In this document: one piece after another, positions 32,442 to 41,261 of the stretch
Layout: every line of letters starts with the position of its first letter
Numbering within the stretch: position 1 is the first letter of the stretch
Source: Taibaiella chishuiensis
GTDB taxonomy: Bacteria > Bacteroidota > Bacteroidia > Chitinophagales > Chitinophagaceae
Reading direction: 5' to 3'
NCBI RefSeq assembly: GCF_003014535.1
Contig: NZ_PYGD01000001.1
Location: forward strand, 1,364,001-1,428,000
DNA length: 64,000 nt
Notes under the pieces: generated by a model
Seen by the model: only the letters and a program-made list of their open reading frames with translations
Told to the model about the DNA's origin: nothing
Database searches by the model: none
Program-made: the position numbers and the translations under genes

Positions 32442-34202
32442 ATGAAGAAGATAGGATTATCGCTTGTCCTCCTGGTAGCTTGTGCTGCCGGCGCTCAGGC
32501 GCAGATCGGTAAAGGTGGCGTCCCGGAAAGTGTGCAGCTGCGTAACGATCAACAATATGTACCGGTACATACTGCGGTATTACCCGACTGGGCAAGTTTC
32601 CTGCAGAAAGAGAAGGCAGCTATTGCCGCAGGCACCCCCAAACCCCTGACGCTCTCGCTCAGCACGCCTACAGATATCAGTTTCCCTGCTTCCGGTTCGA
32701 TCACCACGCTGGACAACGGCCGCAGGATCTGGCGCAGCCAGCTCCGCATCGACCAGGCGCCGGCTATCGGTTGTTACTACGACCGTTTTCATTTACCGCA
32801 AGGCGTTAAATATTATATCTCCAATGGCAACGGCGCCCAGATTCTCGGCGCTTTTACCAGCGAGAACAATACCCCCAGCGGCCACTTTGCCAATGAAGCG
32901 GTACAGGGCAACCTGGTAAACCTGGAACTGGATATCGATGCCGGTGTAGACCTTAAGGATATCGATTTCCATATCTACCGTTCTGCCGTTTACTTCAGGA
33001 GTTATGAATACCTGAATGCCTACGAAGGCATGCATACCATCGACTTTATCGATACGGCATTGGACGGTTCCGCATCGGTTTGTACGATCAATGCGATTTG
33101 CCCTCCGGGATCGGCTTACAGCAACCAGCGTAAAGCAACCGTACAGATACTCGATCCCTTTGGCGGCGCCTGCAGTGCAACCATGATCAATAATACCGGC
33201 AATAGCCCGGCCAGTTGTAAACAATACCTGCTTACAGCCAGCCACTGCCAGGGCGAAAACGATACGGTTTCTTCGGCCTTCGACGAAATGATCGTTCGTT
33301 TTAACTTTGAACGGGCGCAATGTACCGGTGGCGGTATACCCGAGTCCAGGTCTATGGTGGGACTTAACTTTGTATCGCGCTCCATCTTCGACGAAGATGC
33401 GATCAGGGGCGATTTCTTACTGCTGGAAATGAGGCAGACCATACCCCTTGCCTGGAACGTAACCCTCAATGGCTGGAACCGCGATGCTAACCATGCACTG
33501 ACTGTGGCAGCACCTAAAAAGTTTATCGGCTTTCACCATCCTTCCGGCGACGTTAAGAAAGTAACGACTTCGCAAAGCATCACCGGCAGCGTTATGCTGT
33601 GGACGACGGTAATCGATACCGGTTACGGCGCCAGGGGCTCCTCGGGTAGCGGCTTTTTCGATGGCGACGGTAACCTGATCGGTATCGCTTCTACAGCGGC
33701 CATCCTGAACGATATGCCTTGCGGTGTGAATGCCCATAATCAGCAGGTCGATTACTTCCGCCGGGTCAATTACAGCAAACTGGCCTTCGACTGGGATTAC
33801 TCGGTAGATGGCCCTAACCCGAAAAGAAAGCTGAAACCCTGGCTGGATCCGGCTAATACCGGTGTGGTAACACTTAATGGTGTTAAGTCCAACTGTACGG
33901 CCCTCGAAGGAAGCGGTACGGCTATCCGCAATGATGCCACACAATTGTCTGACGCCATCAGCGTATATCCTAACCCGAGCACCAATGGTAAAGTGACCGC
34001 GCAGATCAACCTGAAAGAGGCTACCGACCTGAGCGCCGATATCTACGCCATTACGGGTAAAAAGCAACAGCACATTAACCTGGGCAAAGTAAGGTCCGGT
34101 GTGTTTACATTCGACCTGGGCAATTATGCCAATGGTATGTACCTGATCAACTTCTCCGACGGCGCTGCAACCGCAACCCGGAAAGTAATGCTGGCGCGTT
34201 AA
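32442..34202 (+). CDS. T9SS-exported Lys-C-like serine protease, copy 2
   Basis: A 586-residue paralogue of the preceding protease with the same plan: signal peptide (MKKIGLSLVLLVACAAGAQAQ), propeptide-like region, trypsin-like domain with triad H268 (LTASHC), D324 (GDFLLLEM) and S403 (GSSGSGFF), and a C-terminal type A T9SS sorting domain (VYPNPS, then NGMYLINF, ending RKVMLAR). Colinear similarity runs along the whole length, including TPTDISFPASGSI against STDIRFPASGAW, so the pair arose by tandem duplication. A strong terminator follows. Both copies keep all catalytic residues. Confidence 0.88.
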   Translation: MKKIGLSLVLLVACAAGAQAQIGKGGVPESVQLRNDQQYVPVHTAVLPDWASFLQKEKAAIAAGTPKPLTLSLSTPTDISFPASGSITTLDNGRRIWRSQLRIDQAPAIGCYYDRFHLPQGVKYYISNGNGAQILGAFTSENNTPSGHFANEAVQGNLVNLELDIDAGVDLKDIDFHIYRSAVYFRSYEYLNAYEGMHTIDFIDTALDGSASVCTINAICPPGSAYSNQRKATVQILDPFGGACSATMINNTGNSPASCKQYLLTASHCQGENDTVSSAFDEMIVRFNFERAQCTGGGIPESRSMVGLNFVSRSIFDEDAIRGDFLLLEMRQTIPLAWNVTLNGWNRDANHALTVAAPKKFIGFHHPSGDVKKVTTSQSITGSVMLWTTVIDTGYGARGSSGSGFFDGDGNLIGIASTAAILNDMPCGVNAHNQQVDYFRRVNYSKLAFDWDYSVDGPNPKRKLKPWLDPANTGVVTLNGVKSNCTALEGSGTAIRNDATQLSDAISVYPNPSTNGKVTAQINLKEATDLSADIYAITGKKQQHINLGKVRSGVFTFDLGNYANGMYLINFSDGAATATRKVMLAR

Positions 34203-34232
34203 CCTGTAACAGGCTTCTTTATCTCCATATTA

Positions 34233-34267
34233 AAAAAGGGCTGTCCGCTATACGGACAGCCCTTTTT
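34233..34267. terminator. Bidirectional terminator
   Basis: AAAAAGGGCTGTCCG pairs perfectly with CGGACAGCCCTTTTT (15 pairs, 5-base loop) between the converging protease and S9 peptidase genes. Confidence 0.95.
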
Positions 34268-34286
34268 GCTGTTTTACCAGCAGGTA

Positions 34287-36284
34287 TTATTTCAGATGTT
34301 TGCTAAAAAAGCCCAGCATCGTTTTATACAATTCGATCCTGTTTTCTTCGTGCGAGAAGCCATGGCCTTCGTTGTATTTAACCATATACGGCACATCCAG
34401 TCCTTTGGCACGCAACCCGGATACCACCTGGTCCGACTCGTCGATGTTTACCCTGGGGTCGTTGGCGCCTTGTACCACGAATAAAGGTCTTTTGATCTTG
34501 TCGATATTCAGTGCAGGCGATACCGCGGTCATGATCTTTTTATCTTCTTCGCTTTCGGGGTTATACCATTGCTCGTATACCTGGCCCAGGTAAGGTTTCC
34601 AGTAGGGCGGGAACGATTTGAAGAAGGTATAGAGGTTGGATACGCCCACATAATCTACGCCGCAGGTATAGAGGTCCGGGGTCTTAACCAGGCTGCCCAG
34701 TGTAGCCAGGCCGCCATAGCTACCGCCGTAGATCGCAATCTTATCAGCGTCGATAAAGTCCATTTTCTTCACGAAGGCTACGCCGTCTTCCAGGTCGTTC
34801 AGCATGTTGCGGCCGATCTGTTTATTGCCTGCCAGCAGGAAGCTTTTACCATAACCGCCGGAACCCCGGTAGTTGATCTGCAGGGTAGCATAACCGCGGC
34901 TTGCAAAGAGCTGGCTCTCGGGGTTAAAGCCCCAGGAGTCTCTCGGGCCATAAGGGCCGCCGTGCGGGTTAACGATCAGCGGCACCTTTTTATTTTTGGC
35001 GGCGCCTTTCGGAATCGTAAGGTAACCATAGATTTCCAGGCCATCCCTGGACGTAAAGCGGATGGGGCGCATCTCGGCCATATCCTGCTCTTTCAGCTTG
35101 GGCATCAGGTCCAGCATCAGTTTTACACTGTTGGCCGTTACATCGTACAGGTAATACTTGCCATACAGTTTGTCGCTGCCTACATACACCAGCATTTTAT
35201 CCTCGTTGTCGGTTATGTCGACAATGTTATAGTCATAACCTTTAAATTCTTTTTCGAAGAGGGCATGCCATTTCTTAAAGGTTTTGCTTACCGGTTCTAT
35301 ATGCGATTTTTCGCCTTCATACTGGTAGTAATCCACTTCATAACCCCTTTTGCGCGAGGTGCTCAATCCGCCTACATCGAAGGTCTTATTGCTATAGATC
35401 TTCCTGATGGTTTTCTTATTCTTCAGGTCGTACAGGATAATCTCGTTGGTGTTGCTTTCGAGATTGCTGCTGATATAGGCATCGTGCGGGTCTGCGGTTG
35501 TATAGTCGAAATCGAGCAGGTTGAAATTATCTTTCCACGATGTTTTGACCACTTCTTCAAACGGTGCATTTTCTGAGGTGCGGTAGTAGAGCACATAGTC
35601 CGTGCCGTTCTGTTGTTTGCGGTATCCCCTCAGGTTGCCGTCTTTATCAAAAATGTAACCGGATATGGGCGATTCCAGGTCTTTATTTTCGTAAAGCTTG
35701 GTCAGTGCGCCGGTGTTCACATTAATCTTATAGGGTTCGAAGATCTGTTTGTTGTCCTTGTTCATGGAAATGATCATGAAGTCCGGTTGTTCTTTCAGCT
35801 CTTCGAGCACGTTTACTTTTACATTATCAAAAGGCGTGAGGGCCAGGTCGTTCTTGCCGTCCAGGTCTACGGCAAACAACTGGAAGTTTTCGTTACCGCC
35901 TTTGTCCTTTACGTACATCAGGCGTTTGTTATTGATCCAGCCGTATTCGCGTACAAGTTCCGCGCCTTCTTCGATCACTTTTTTTACTTCGCCGGTTTTT
36001 GTGTTTTTTACATACACGTGCCGTTTGCCTTTATCATCTTTTTCACGATAAGAAAAATAATTGCCATCGGGCGAAAATTTAAAACCCGATTGTTTGGGCC
36101 GGGAAAAATAATCTTCTACGGTATAGGCAAAGTTGCCGGCTCCTGATTGTGCGATCGCCTGCAGCACTTCCTTACTGGATGGCAGTGCCGTATTGCCGGG
36201 CAGCTTATCGCCTTCCTGGGCATAACCCGGCTCGGATGCAGCAAGGATGCAAACCGGGATCACTAGTTTTTTGAAAAGGTTCAT
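34287..36284 (-). CDS. S9 family prolyl oligopeptidase-like peptidase
   Basis: A 665-residue exported serine peptidase. The chosen start gives a signal peptide (MNLFKKLVIPVCILAAS). A beta-propeller half (about residues 50-400) precedes the alpha/beta hydrolase catalytic half with the nucleophile S522 in GGSYGG, an acid in GANDPRVN and the catalytic His in NEGHGFS. HGGPYGPRDSWGFNPESQ is typical of dipeptidyl- or acylaminoacyl-peptidase relatives. It probably works in the periplasm on peptides released by proteases such as the two encoded next door; that link is inference. Confidence 0.88.
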   Translation of the reverse strand: MNLFKKLVIPVCILAASEPGYAQEGDKLPGNTALPSSKEVLQAIAQSGAGNFAYTVEDYFSRPKQSGFKFSPDGNYFSYREKDDKGKRHVYVKNTKTGEVKKVIEEGAELVREYGWINNKRLMYVKDKGGNENFQLFAVDLDGKNDLALTPFDNVKVNVLEELKEQPDFMIISMNKDNKQIFEPYKINVNTGALTKLYENKDLESPISGYIFDKDGNLRGYRKQQNGTDYVLYYRTSENAPFEEVVKTSWKDNFNLLDFDYTTADPHDAYISSNLESNTNEIILYDLKNKKTIRKIYSNKTFDVGGLSTSRKRGYEVDYYQYEGEKSHIEPVSKTFKKWHALFEKEFKGYDYNIVDITDNEDKMLVYVGSDKLYGKYYLYDVTANSVKLMLDLMPKLKEQDMAEMRPIRFTSRDGLEIYGYLTIPKGAAKNKKVPLIVNPHGGPYGPRDSWGFNPESQLFASRGYATLQINYRGSGGYGKSFLLAGNKQIGRNMLNDLEDGVAFVKKMDFIDADKIAIYGGSYGGLATLGSLVKTPDLYTCGVDYVGVSNLYTFFKSFPPYWKPYLGQVYEQWYNPESEEDKKIMTAVSPALNIDKIKRPLFVVQGANDPRVNIDESDQVVSGLRAKGLDVPYMVKYNEGHGFSHEENRIELYKTMLGFFSKHLK

Positions 36285-36525
36285 GGGTTGTGTTTTTTGA
36301 AATTTGAAAAGAGGGAAACACCGGGCAGCTGTTCCCGGGCCGGACAAAGTAAACCCTATTCTGTTTTGCATTTATCCCCCGGTTGAAGGGATAATGAGAC
36401 TGTTTTCAGGTAGTTGCCACCCGGAGCAGGCTGATGGGAAAGGCTGGATATTTTTATTGTTTATAATGTGTCGGAGGCGCGGGATGGGGCGGTCAACAAA
36501 TTGCAAACAATGTTGTTATAACCAC

Positions 36526-36915
36526 ATGGCTTTCCTGATCCGTCTTTCGCTGCTGCTGTTATTCACCGCTTCTGTCGCCCGGGGACAGCAAAAACAGCAG
36601 GTACTTATTACCGCCGAAGATTCGGTGCGCAACCTGATTGAGGCTTTGCCCGAGGTAAAAGAAAAAGATCATGTATATGACTCGCTGACCAACAGGATGC
36701 AAAACATTATTATCAGGATTACCCCGCCCGATACCGCGTTGCCTTATTATCACGTAGAGGCCGGTTACCAGGGCAATTCCCGCTTTCAACCCCATTTTTA
36801 TTTCTACGTGGATTTGCCGAATAATATAATTTATATCGAGGACCTGGACAAGGGCGACCGTACCACGATCGACCAGTGGCGGGAGCGCAGAAAAGCCAAA
36901 ACCGGGCAGAAATAA
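36526..36915 (+). CDS. Hypothetical exported protein
   Basis: A 129-residue protein I do not recognise. The chosen ATG gives a signal peptide (MAFLIRLSLLLLFTASVARG); upstream in-frame ATGs would add 74 residues lacking coding character. The mature part is mixed alpha/beta with an aromatic strand (FQPHFYFYVDLPNNIIYIED) and a basic tail (RERRKAKTGQK). It lies divergent from the S9 peptidase, 241 bases away. Confidence 0.55.
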   Translation: MAFLIRLSLLLLFTASVARGQQKQQVLITAEDSVRNLIEALPEVKEKDHVYDSLTNRMQNIIIRITPPDTALPYYHVEAGYQGNSRFQPHFYFYVDLPNNIIYIEDLDKGDRTTIDQWRERRKAKTGQK

Positions 36916-37348
36916 GGTTCCGTGGAGGTCCCGGCTTTTATACACATCATGTGCAAATCTACTTTCCGTTTTTTACTTTTTTGAGGCCATCTTTGTATTC
37001 GGCTTTTGGTTCGGCTGCCGCGCGGAAATGTTCATTTCCTTAACCGCGGCTCAAGAAGGGATCCCGGAGTACATCCGGTTTCGTCCCCGCAGCTGAAATA
37101 GCAAAATATTTACATCAGTAACATTGCTGGAGGCGTATGCCACTGGTCGCTAGCCGGCCGGGACGGAAATGGATTGTATGCTGTAAACCGGAAAGCTACC
37201 TTAAAGTTTTTTAAATAGATTTTTAATCCCCGGTTACCGGGGGAAAAGCATGCGGCCCCGTTCTGTTTCGAACGCATACAGAACGGTATTGTCGACCGCG
37301 TTACTTTGACCCCGGCGCCTTTATCATATATCATTAAAATAATTGCCC
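36916..37348. other. 433-base intergenic region upstream of nrdBA
   Basis: No gene is supported here; a 22-codon frame at 37030 has no family resemblance. The region contains a GC-rich palindrome CCCCGGT-T-ACCGGGG (37228-37242), and an inverted repeat CCGTTCTGT / ACAGAACGG (37258-37286, 11-base loop) ending 14 bases before a near-consensus -7 element TTACTTTG (37301-37308). This looks like the regulatory region of the ribonucleotide reductase operon, with the 37258 repeat a possible regulator site. I could not match it confidently to an NrdR box. Confidence 0.5.
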
Positions 37349-38323
37349 ATGCAAGACGAACCTATACTCAGGGAAAATAAGGATCGCTTTGTCATCTTCC
37401 CGATAAAGCATAACGACATCTGGCAGTTCTACAAGAAAGCCGAAGCCAGCTTCTGGACCGCAGAGGAAGTGGACCTTTCTCCGGATATCAGCGATTGGCA
37501 GAATAAGCTGAACGCAGACGAACGTTATTTTATTTCCCATGTCCTCGCTTTTTTCGCAGCAAGCGACGGTATCGTAAACGAAAACCTGGCCATCAACTTC
37601 CTGCAGGAAGTACAGTACCCCGAGGCCCGTTGTTTTTACGGTTTCCAGATCATGATCGAGAACATCCACTCCGAGATGTACTCCCTGCTGATCGATACCT
37701 ATATCAAGGACAGTGTAGAAAAAGACCGCCTGTTGCGCGCCGTGGATACCATCCCCTGTGTGCAGAAAAAAGCAGAGTGGGCTTTACGTTGGATCGGGCA
37801 GGGCACTTTTGCCGAACGACTGATCGCTTTCGCAGCGGTAGAGGGCATCTTCTTCTCCGGTAGCTTCTGTTCCATCTTCTGGCTGAAAAAACGCGGTCTC
37901 ATGACCGGTCTTACCTTCTCCAACGAGCTCATCAGCCGCGACGAAGGCCTGCATTGCGATTTCGCCTGCCTGTTGTACCAGCAGCATATCCAGAATCCCT
38001 TGCCGGAAGCCCAGGTTAAGGAGATCATTGCCCATGCGGTGGAGATCGAAAAAGAATTTGTGAGCGAGGCCCTGCCGGTACGCCTTATCGGTATGAACGC
38101 CGACCTGATGTGCCAGTATATCGAGTTCGTGGCCGATCGCCTGTTGCTGGCATTGGGTTGCAGCAAGATCTGGAATGCGACCAATCCTTTCGACTTCATG
38201 GAGCTGATCTCGCTGCAGGGTAAAACCAACTTCTTCGAAAGAAGGGTAGGCGAATACCAGAAAAGCGGCGTAGCCAACCAGGACAAATCGGCTAACAACT
38301 TCTCGCTGGAAGAAGACTTCTAA
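37349..38323 (+). CDS. nrdB: Ribonucleoside-diphosphate reductase, beta (small) subunit
   Basis: A 324-residue class I small subunit that houses the di-iron (or manganese) centre and tyrosyl radical for NrdA. The ferritin-like helices carry metal ligands in [40 protein letters not shown] and the C-terminal region. The ATG before QDEPILREN was chosen over a TTG two codons earlier. It is followed by nrdA after 53 bases; the order B-A is the usual one in Bacteroidota. Confidence 0.95.
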   Translation: MQDEPILRENKDRFVIFPIKHNDIWQFYKKAEASFWTAEEVDLSPDISDWQNKLNADERYFISHVLAFFAASDGIVNENLAINFLQEVQYPEARCFYGFQIMIENIHSEMYSLLIDTYIKDSVEKDRLLRAVDTIPCVQKKAEWALRWIGQGTFAERLIAFAAVEGIFFSGSFCSIFWLKKRGLMTGLTFSNELISRDEGLHCDFACLLYQQHIQNPLPEAQVKEIIAHAVEIEKEFVSEALPVRLIGMNADLMCQYIEFVADRLLLALGCSKIWNATNPFDFMELISLQGKTNFFERRVGEYQKSGVANQDKSANNFSLEEDF

Positions 38324-38376
38324 TCCACCAACTCCTTTTGCATTTTAAATAATAACCCTGCTAAATATATATTGTT

Positions 38377-40731
38377 ATGTTCGTTATAAAAAGAAGCGGC
38401 AAGCCCGAGGCCGTACACTTCGACAAAATTACCTCCCGGATCATGAAACTGAGCTACGGCCTGAAGGTGGATCCGGATGATATTATCGAGATCGCGAAAA
38501 AAGTGATCCAGGGTATCTACAACAACGTAACGACTACCGAACTGGATAACCTGGCTGCGGAAACTTCGGCTTCCTTTACCACCGTGCACCCCGACTTTGC
38601 CGTGCTGGCCGCCCGTATCGCCGTAAGTAACCTGCATAAAAATACCGACAAATTATTCTCTGCCGTTGCAGAAAAATTATACAATTATATCGATCCCAAA
38701 ACCGGTGAAAATGCCCCCCTGTACTCCGATGAGGTTTATGCGATCGTAAAGGAAAACGCAGATAAGATCGACTCGGCCCTGATCTATGAGCGCGACTATC
38801 ATTTCGACTACTTCGGGTTCAAAACCCTGGAGCGCTCTTACCTGCTGCGTACCGAAGGCCGCATTGCAGAAAGGCCGCAGCATATGTTTATGCGCGTAGC
38901 CATCGGTATCCACAAAAACGATATCGACGCTGCGATCGAAACCTATAACCTGATGAGCGAAAAATGGTTCGTACATGCTACGCCTACCTTGTTCAATGCA
39001 GGTACCCCCAAACCCCAGATGTCGTCCTGCTTCCTGCTGAGCATGAAAGAAGACAGCATCGACGGTATCTTCGAAACCCTGAAACGCTGCGCCATGATCT
39101 CCCAGTCTGCGGGCGGTATCGGGTTAAACATCCACAATATCCGTGCTACAGGCAGCTATATCAAAGGTACCAATGGCGTAAGCAATGGTATCATCCCGAT
39201 GCTGCGTGTATTCAACGATACAGCCCGTTATGTAGACCAGGGCGGCGGTAAGCGTAAAGGCGCTTTTGCCATCTACCTGGAAACATGGCATGCCGACCTG
39301 GAAGACTTCCTGGACCTGCGTAAAAACCATGGTAAAGAAGAAATGAGGGCCCGCGACCTTTTCCCTGCACTGTGGGTTTCCGACCTGTTTATGAAGCGTG
39401 TGGAAGAAAACGGCCAGTGGTCCCTGTTCTGCCCGCACGAAGCCAAAGGCCTGGAAGAGCTGTACGGTGCGGCTTTTGAAGAAGCTTATATCCAGTACGA
39501 AAAAGAAGGCAGGGCCCGCAAAACCATGCAGGCGCGCGAACTCTGGAACTCCATCCTGGAAGCCCAGATCGAAACCGGTACCCCGTATATCCTGTATAAA
39601 GATTCGGCTAACCAGAAATCTAACCAGAAGAACCTCGGTACGATCAAGTGCTCTAACCTCTGCACCGAGATCATCGAGTACACCGCTCCCGACGAAGTAG
39701 CCGTATGTAACCTGGCTTCCATTTCACTGCCCCGTTTCATCGATGGTAATAAATTTGACTTCGATAAATTATACGAGATCTCTAAAATCGTTACTCGTAA
39801 CCTGAACAAGGTGATCGATGGTAACTACTACCCGCTGCCTGAAGCCGAAAATTCCAATATGCGTCACCGCCCCGTGGGTATTGGCGTACAGGGTCTGGCC
39901 GATGCCTTTATGCTGCTGCGCCTGCCTTTCGATAGTGAAGAAGCTGCCCTGCTGAACCGCGATATCTTCGAAACCATTTACTTCGGTGCGATGACGGCCT
40001 CTATGGAGCTCGCTAAAGTGGATGGCGCTTACGAAACGTTTAAAGGTTCTCCCTTGTCTGAAGGCCAGTTCCAGTTCGACCTCTGGAATGTAACACCGAC
40101 CGACCGCTGGGATTGGGCCAGCCTGCGCAAACAGGTAATGGAGCATGGTGTACGTAACTCCCTGCTGCTGGCACCGATGCCAACTGCATCTACTTCGCAG
40201 ATCCTGGGTAATAACGAGTGCTTCGAACCTTACACCAGCAATGTATACAACCGTCGCGTACTGTCCGGCGAGTTTGTAGTGGTGAACAAACACCTGCTCA
40301 ACGACCTGGTTGGTCTGGGCCTCTGGAACGATGCCATGAAAAACAGGCTGATCGCAGAGAACGGTTCCGTACAGAACATCGCTGAAATTCCACAGGACCT
40401 GAAAGATATTTACAAAACCGTTTGGGAGATCAAACAGCGTACCATCATCGATATGGCAGCCGACCGCGGCGCTTATATCTGCCAGTCGCAGTCCCTGAAT
40501 CTCTTCGTGGATCAGCCCAATTTTGCCAAACTGACTTCTATGCACTTCCACGCATGGAGGAAAGGCCTCAAAACCGGTATGTACTACCTGCGTACCAAAG
40601 CCGCTGCCGACGCTATCAAATTTACCGTTGACGTTGCTGCCCTTAACCGTCCGCAGGTGGAAGCGCAGCAACAGGCCGATATCGCCTGCTCGCTCGACAA
40701 CCGGGACGAGTGCCTGGCTTGCGGCAGCTAA
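38377..40731 (+). CDS. nrdA: Ribonucleoside-diphosphate reductase, alpha (large) subunit
   Basis: A 784-residue catalytic subunit of class I ribonucleotide reductase. An N-terminal ATP-cone domain ([20 protein letters not shown]) senses the ATP/dATP ratio. The core contains [15 protein letters not shown], the catalytic SNLCTEII cysteine segment and [17 protein letters not shown]. The C-terminus ends CLACGS, the swinging redox cysteine pair. It completes the nrdBA operon, and a strong terminator follows. Confidence 0.97.
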   Translation: MFVIKRSGKPEAVHFDKITSRIMKLSYGLKVDPDDIIEIAKKVIQGIYNNVTTTELDNLAAETSASFTTVHPDFAVLAARIAVSNLHKNTDKLFSAVAEKLYNYIDPKTGENAPLYSDEVYAIVKENADKIDSALIYERDYHFDYFGFKTLERSYLLRTEGRIAERPQHMFMRVAIGIHKNDIDAAIETYNLMSEKWFVHATPTLFNAGTPKPQMSSCFLLSMKEDSIDGIFETLKRCAMISQSAGGIGLNIHNIRATGSYIKGTNGVSNGIIPMLRVFNDTARYVDQGGGKRKGAFAIYLETWHADLEDFLDLRKNHGKEEMRARDLFPALWVSDLFMKRVEENGQWSLFCPHEAKGLEELYGAAFEEAYIQYEKEGRARKTMQARELWNSILEAQIETGTPYILYKDSANQKSNQKNLGTIKCSNLCTEIIEYTAPDEVAVCNLASISLPRFIDGNKFDFDKLYEISKIVTRNLNKVIDGNYYPLPEAENSNMRHRPVGIGVQGLADAFMLLRLPFDSEEAALLNRDIFETIYFGAMTASMELAKVDGAYETFKGSPLSEGQFQFDLWNVTPTDRWDWASLRKQVMEHGVRNSLLLAPMPTASTSQILGNNECFEPYTSNVYNRRVLSGEFVVVNKHLLNDLVGLGLWNDAMKNRLIAENGSVQNIAEIPQDLKDIYKTVWEIKQRTIIDMAADRGAYICQSQSLNLFVDQPNFAKLTSMHFHAWRKGLKTGMYYLRTKAAADAIKFTVDVAALNRPQVEAQQQADIACSLDNRDECLACGS

Positions 40732-40751
40732 TCCCGATAGGATACTGAATA

Positions 40752-40785
40752 AAAAAAGTTCCGGCGCTGGCGCCGGAACTTTTTT
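40752..40785. terminator. Bidirectional terminator after nrdA
   Basis: AAAAAAGTTCCGGCG pairs perfectly with CGCCGGAACTTTTTT (15 pairs, 4-base loop) between converging nrdA and the GlsB-type gene. Confidence 0.95.
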
Positions 40786-40811
40786 GTAAAGCAGAAAACA
40801 GATGTGTGGTA

Positions 40812-41060
40812 TCAACCTTTTACCGCGCGTAAAATGCCCAGCAGCACAACGGCGCCGATCACGGCCAGGCCGAAGCTGCGCAGGTCGAAACCGGTAACTT
40901 TACCCCAGCCCAGCTGTGTGCCGATATAACCGCCCACAACACTGCCCAATACACCCAGGATGACCGTAATAACACAGCCCTGGGGTTCTTTGCCGGGAAG
41001 GATCATTTTGGCCAGCGCACCGGCGATAAGTCCGAAAATAATCCAGGAGAGTATGCCCAT
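40812..41060 (-). CDS. GlsB/YeaQ/YmgE family stress-response membrane protein
   Basis: An 82-residue membrane protein of the transglycosylase-associated family: MGILSWIIFGLIAGALAKMI in helix 1, then PGKEPQGCVITVILGVLGSVVGGYIG, and a short third helix. Members are often induced by general stress, but their molecular role is unknown. It is monocistronic and converges with nrdA. Confidence 0.9.
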   Translation of the reverse strand: MGILSWIIFGLIAGALAKMILPGKEPQGCVITVILGVLGSVVGGYIGTQLGWGKVTGFDLRSFGLAVIGAVVLLGILRAVKG

Positions 41061-41249
41061 AAGTATAAGATTTTAAATGGATTTTAATCCGCGAAAAGTA
41101 GTGCTTTTCCACGGAATAGCCATAAGTGTAATTTAATTTTCCATAAAAAAGAAGGATTTGAAAAACGGGGAAAACAGCTGCAATCCCGCGTCGGTTGCAG
41201 GCTCCGGTTCCGCTCCGGGCCGGACCCTTTCCCTACCGAAAATCCTACG

Positions 41250-41257
41250 TAACTTCG
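41250..41257 (+). promoter_or_regulatory. Possible promoter -7 element of the helicase gene
   Basis: TAACTTCG (one mismatch to TAnnTTTG) ends four bases before the helicase ATG, which would give a nearly leaderless transcript. Confidence 0.35.
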
Positions 41258-41261
41258 CACC

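Noticed and set aside
37030-37098. A 22-codon frame in the region upstream of nrdB
   Set aside because: It has no conservation or translation signal I can point to; too short to support.
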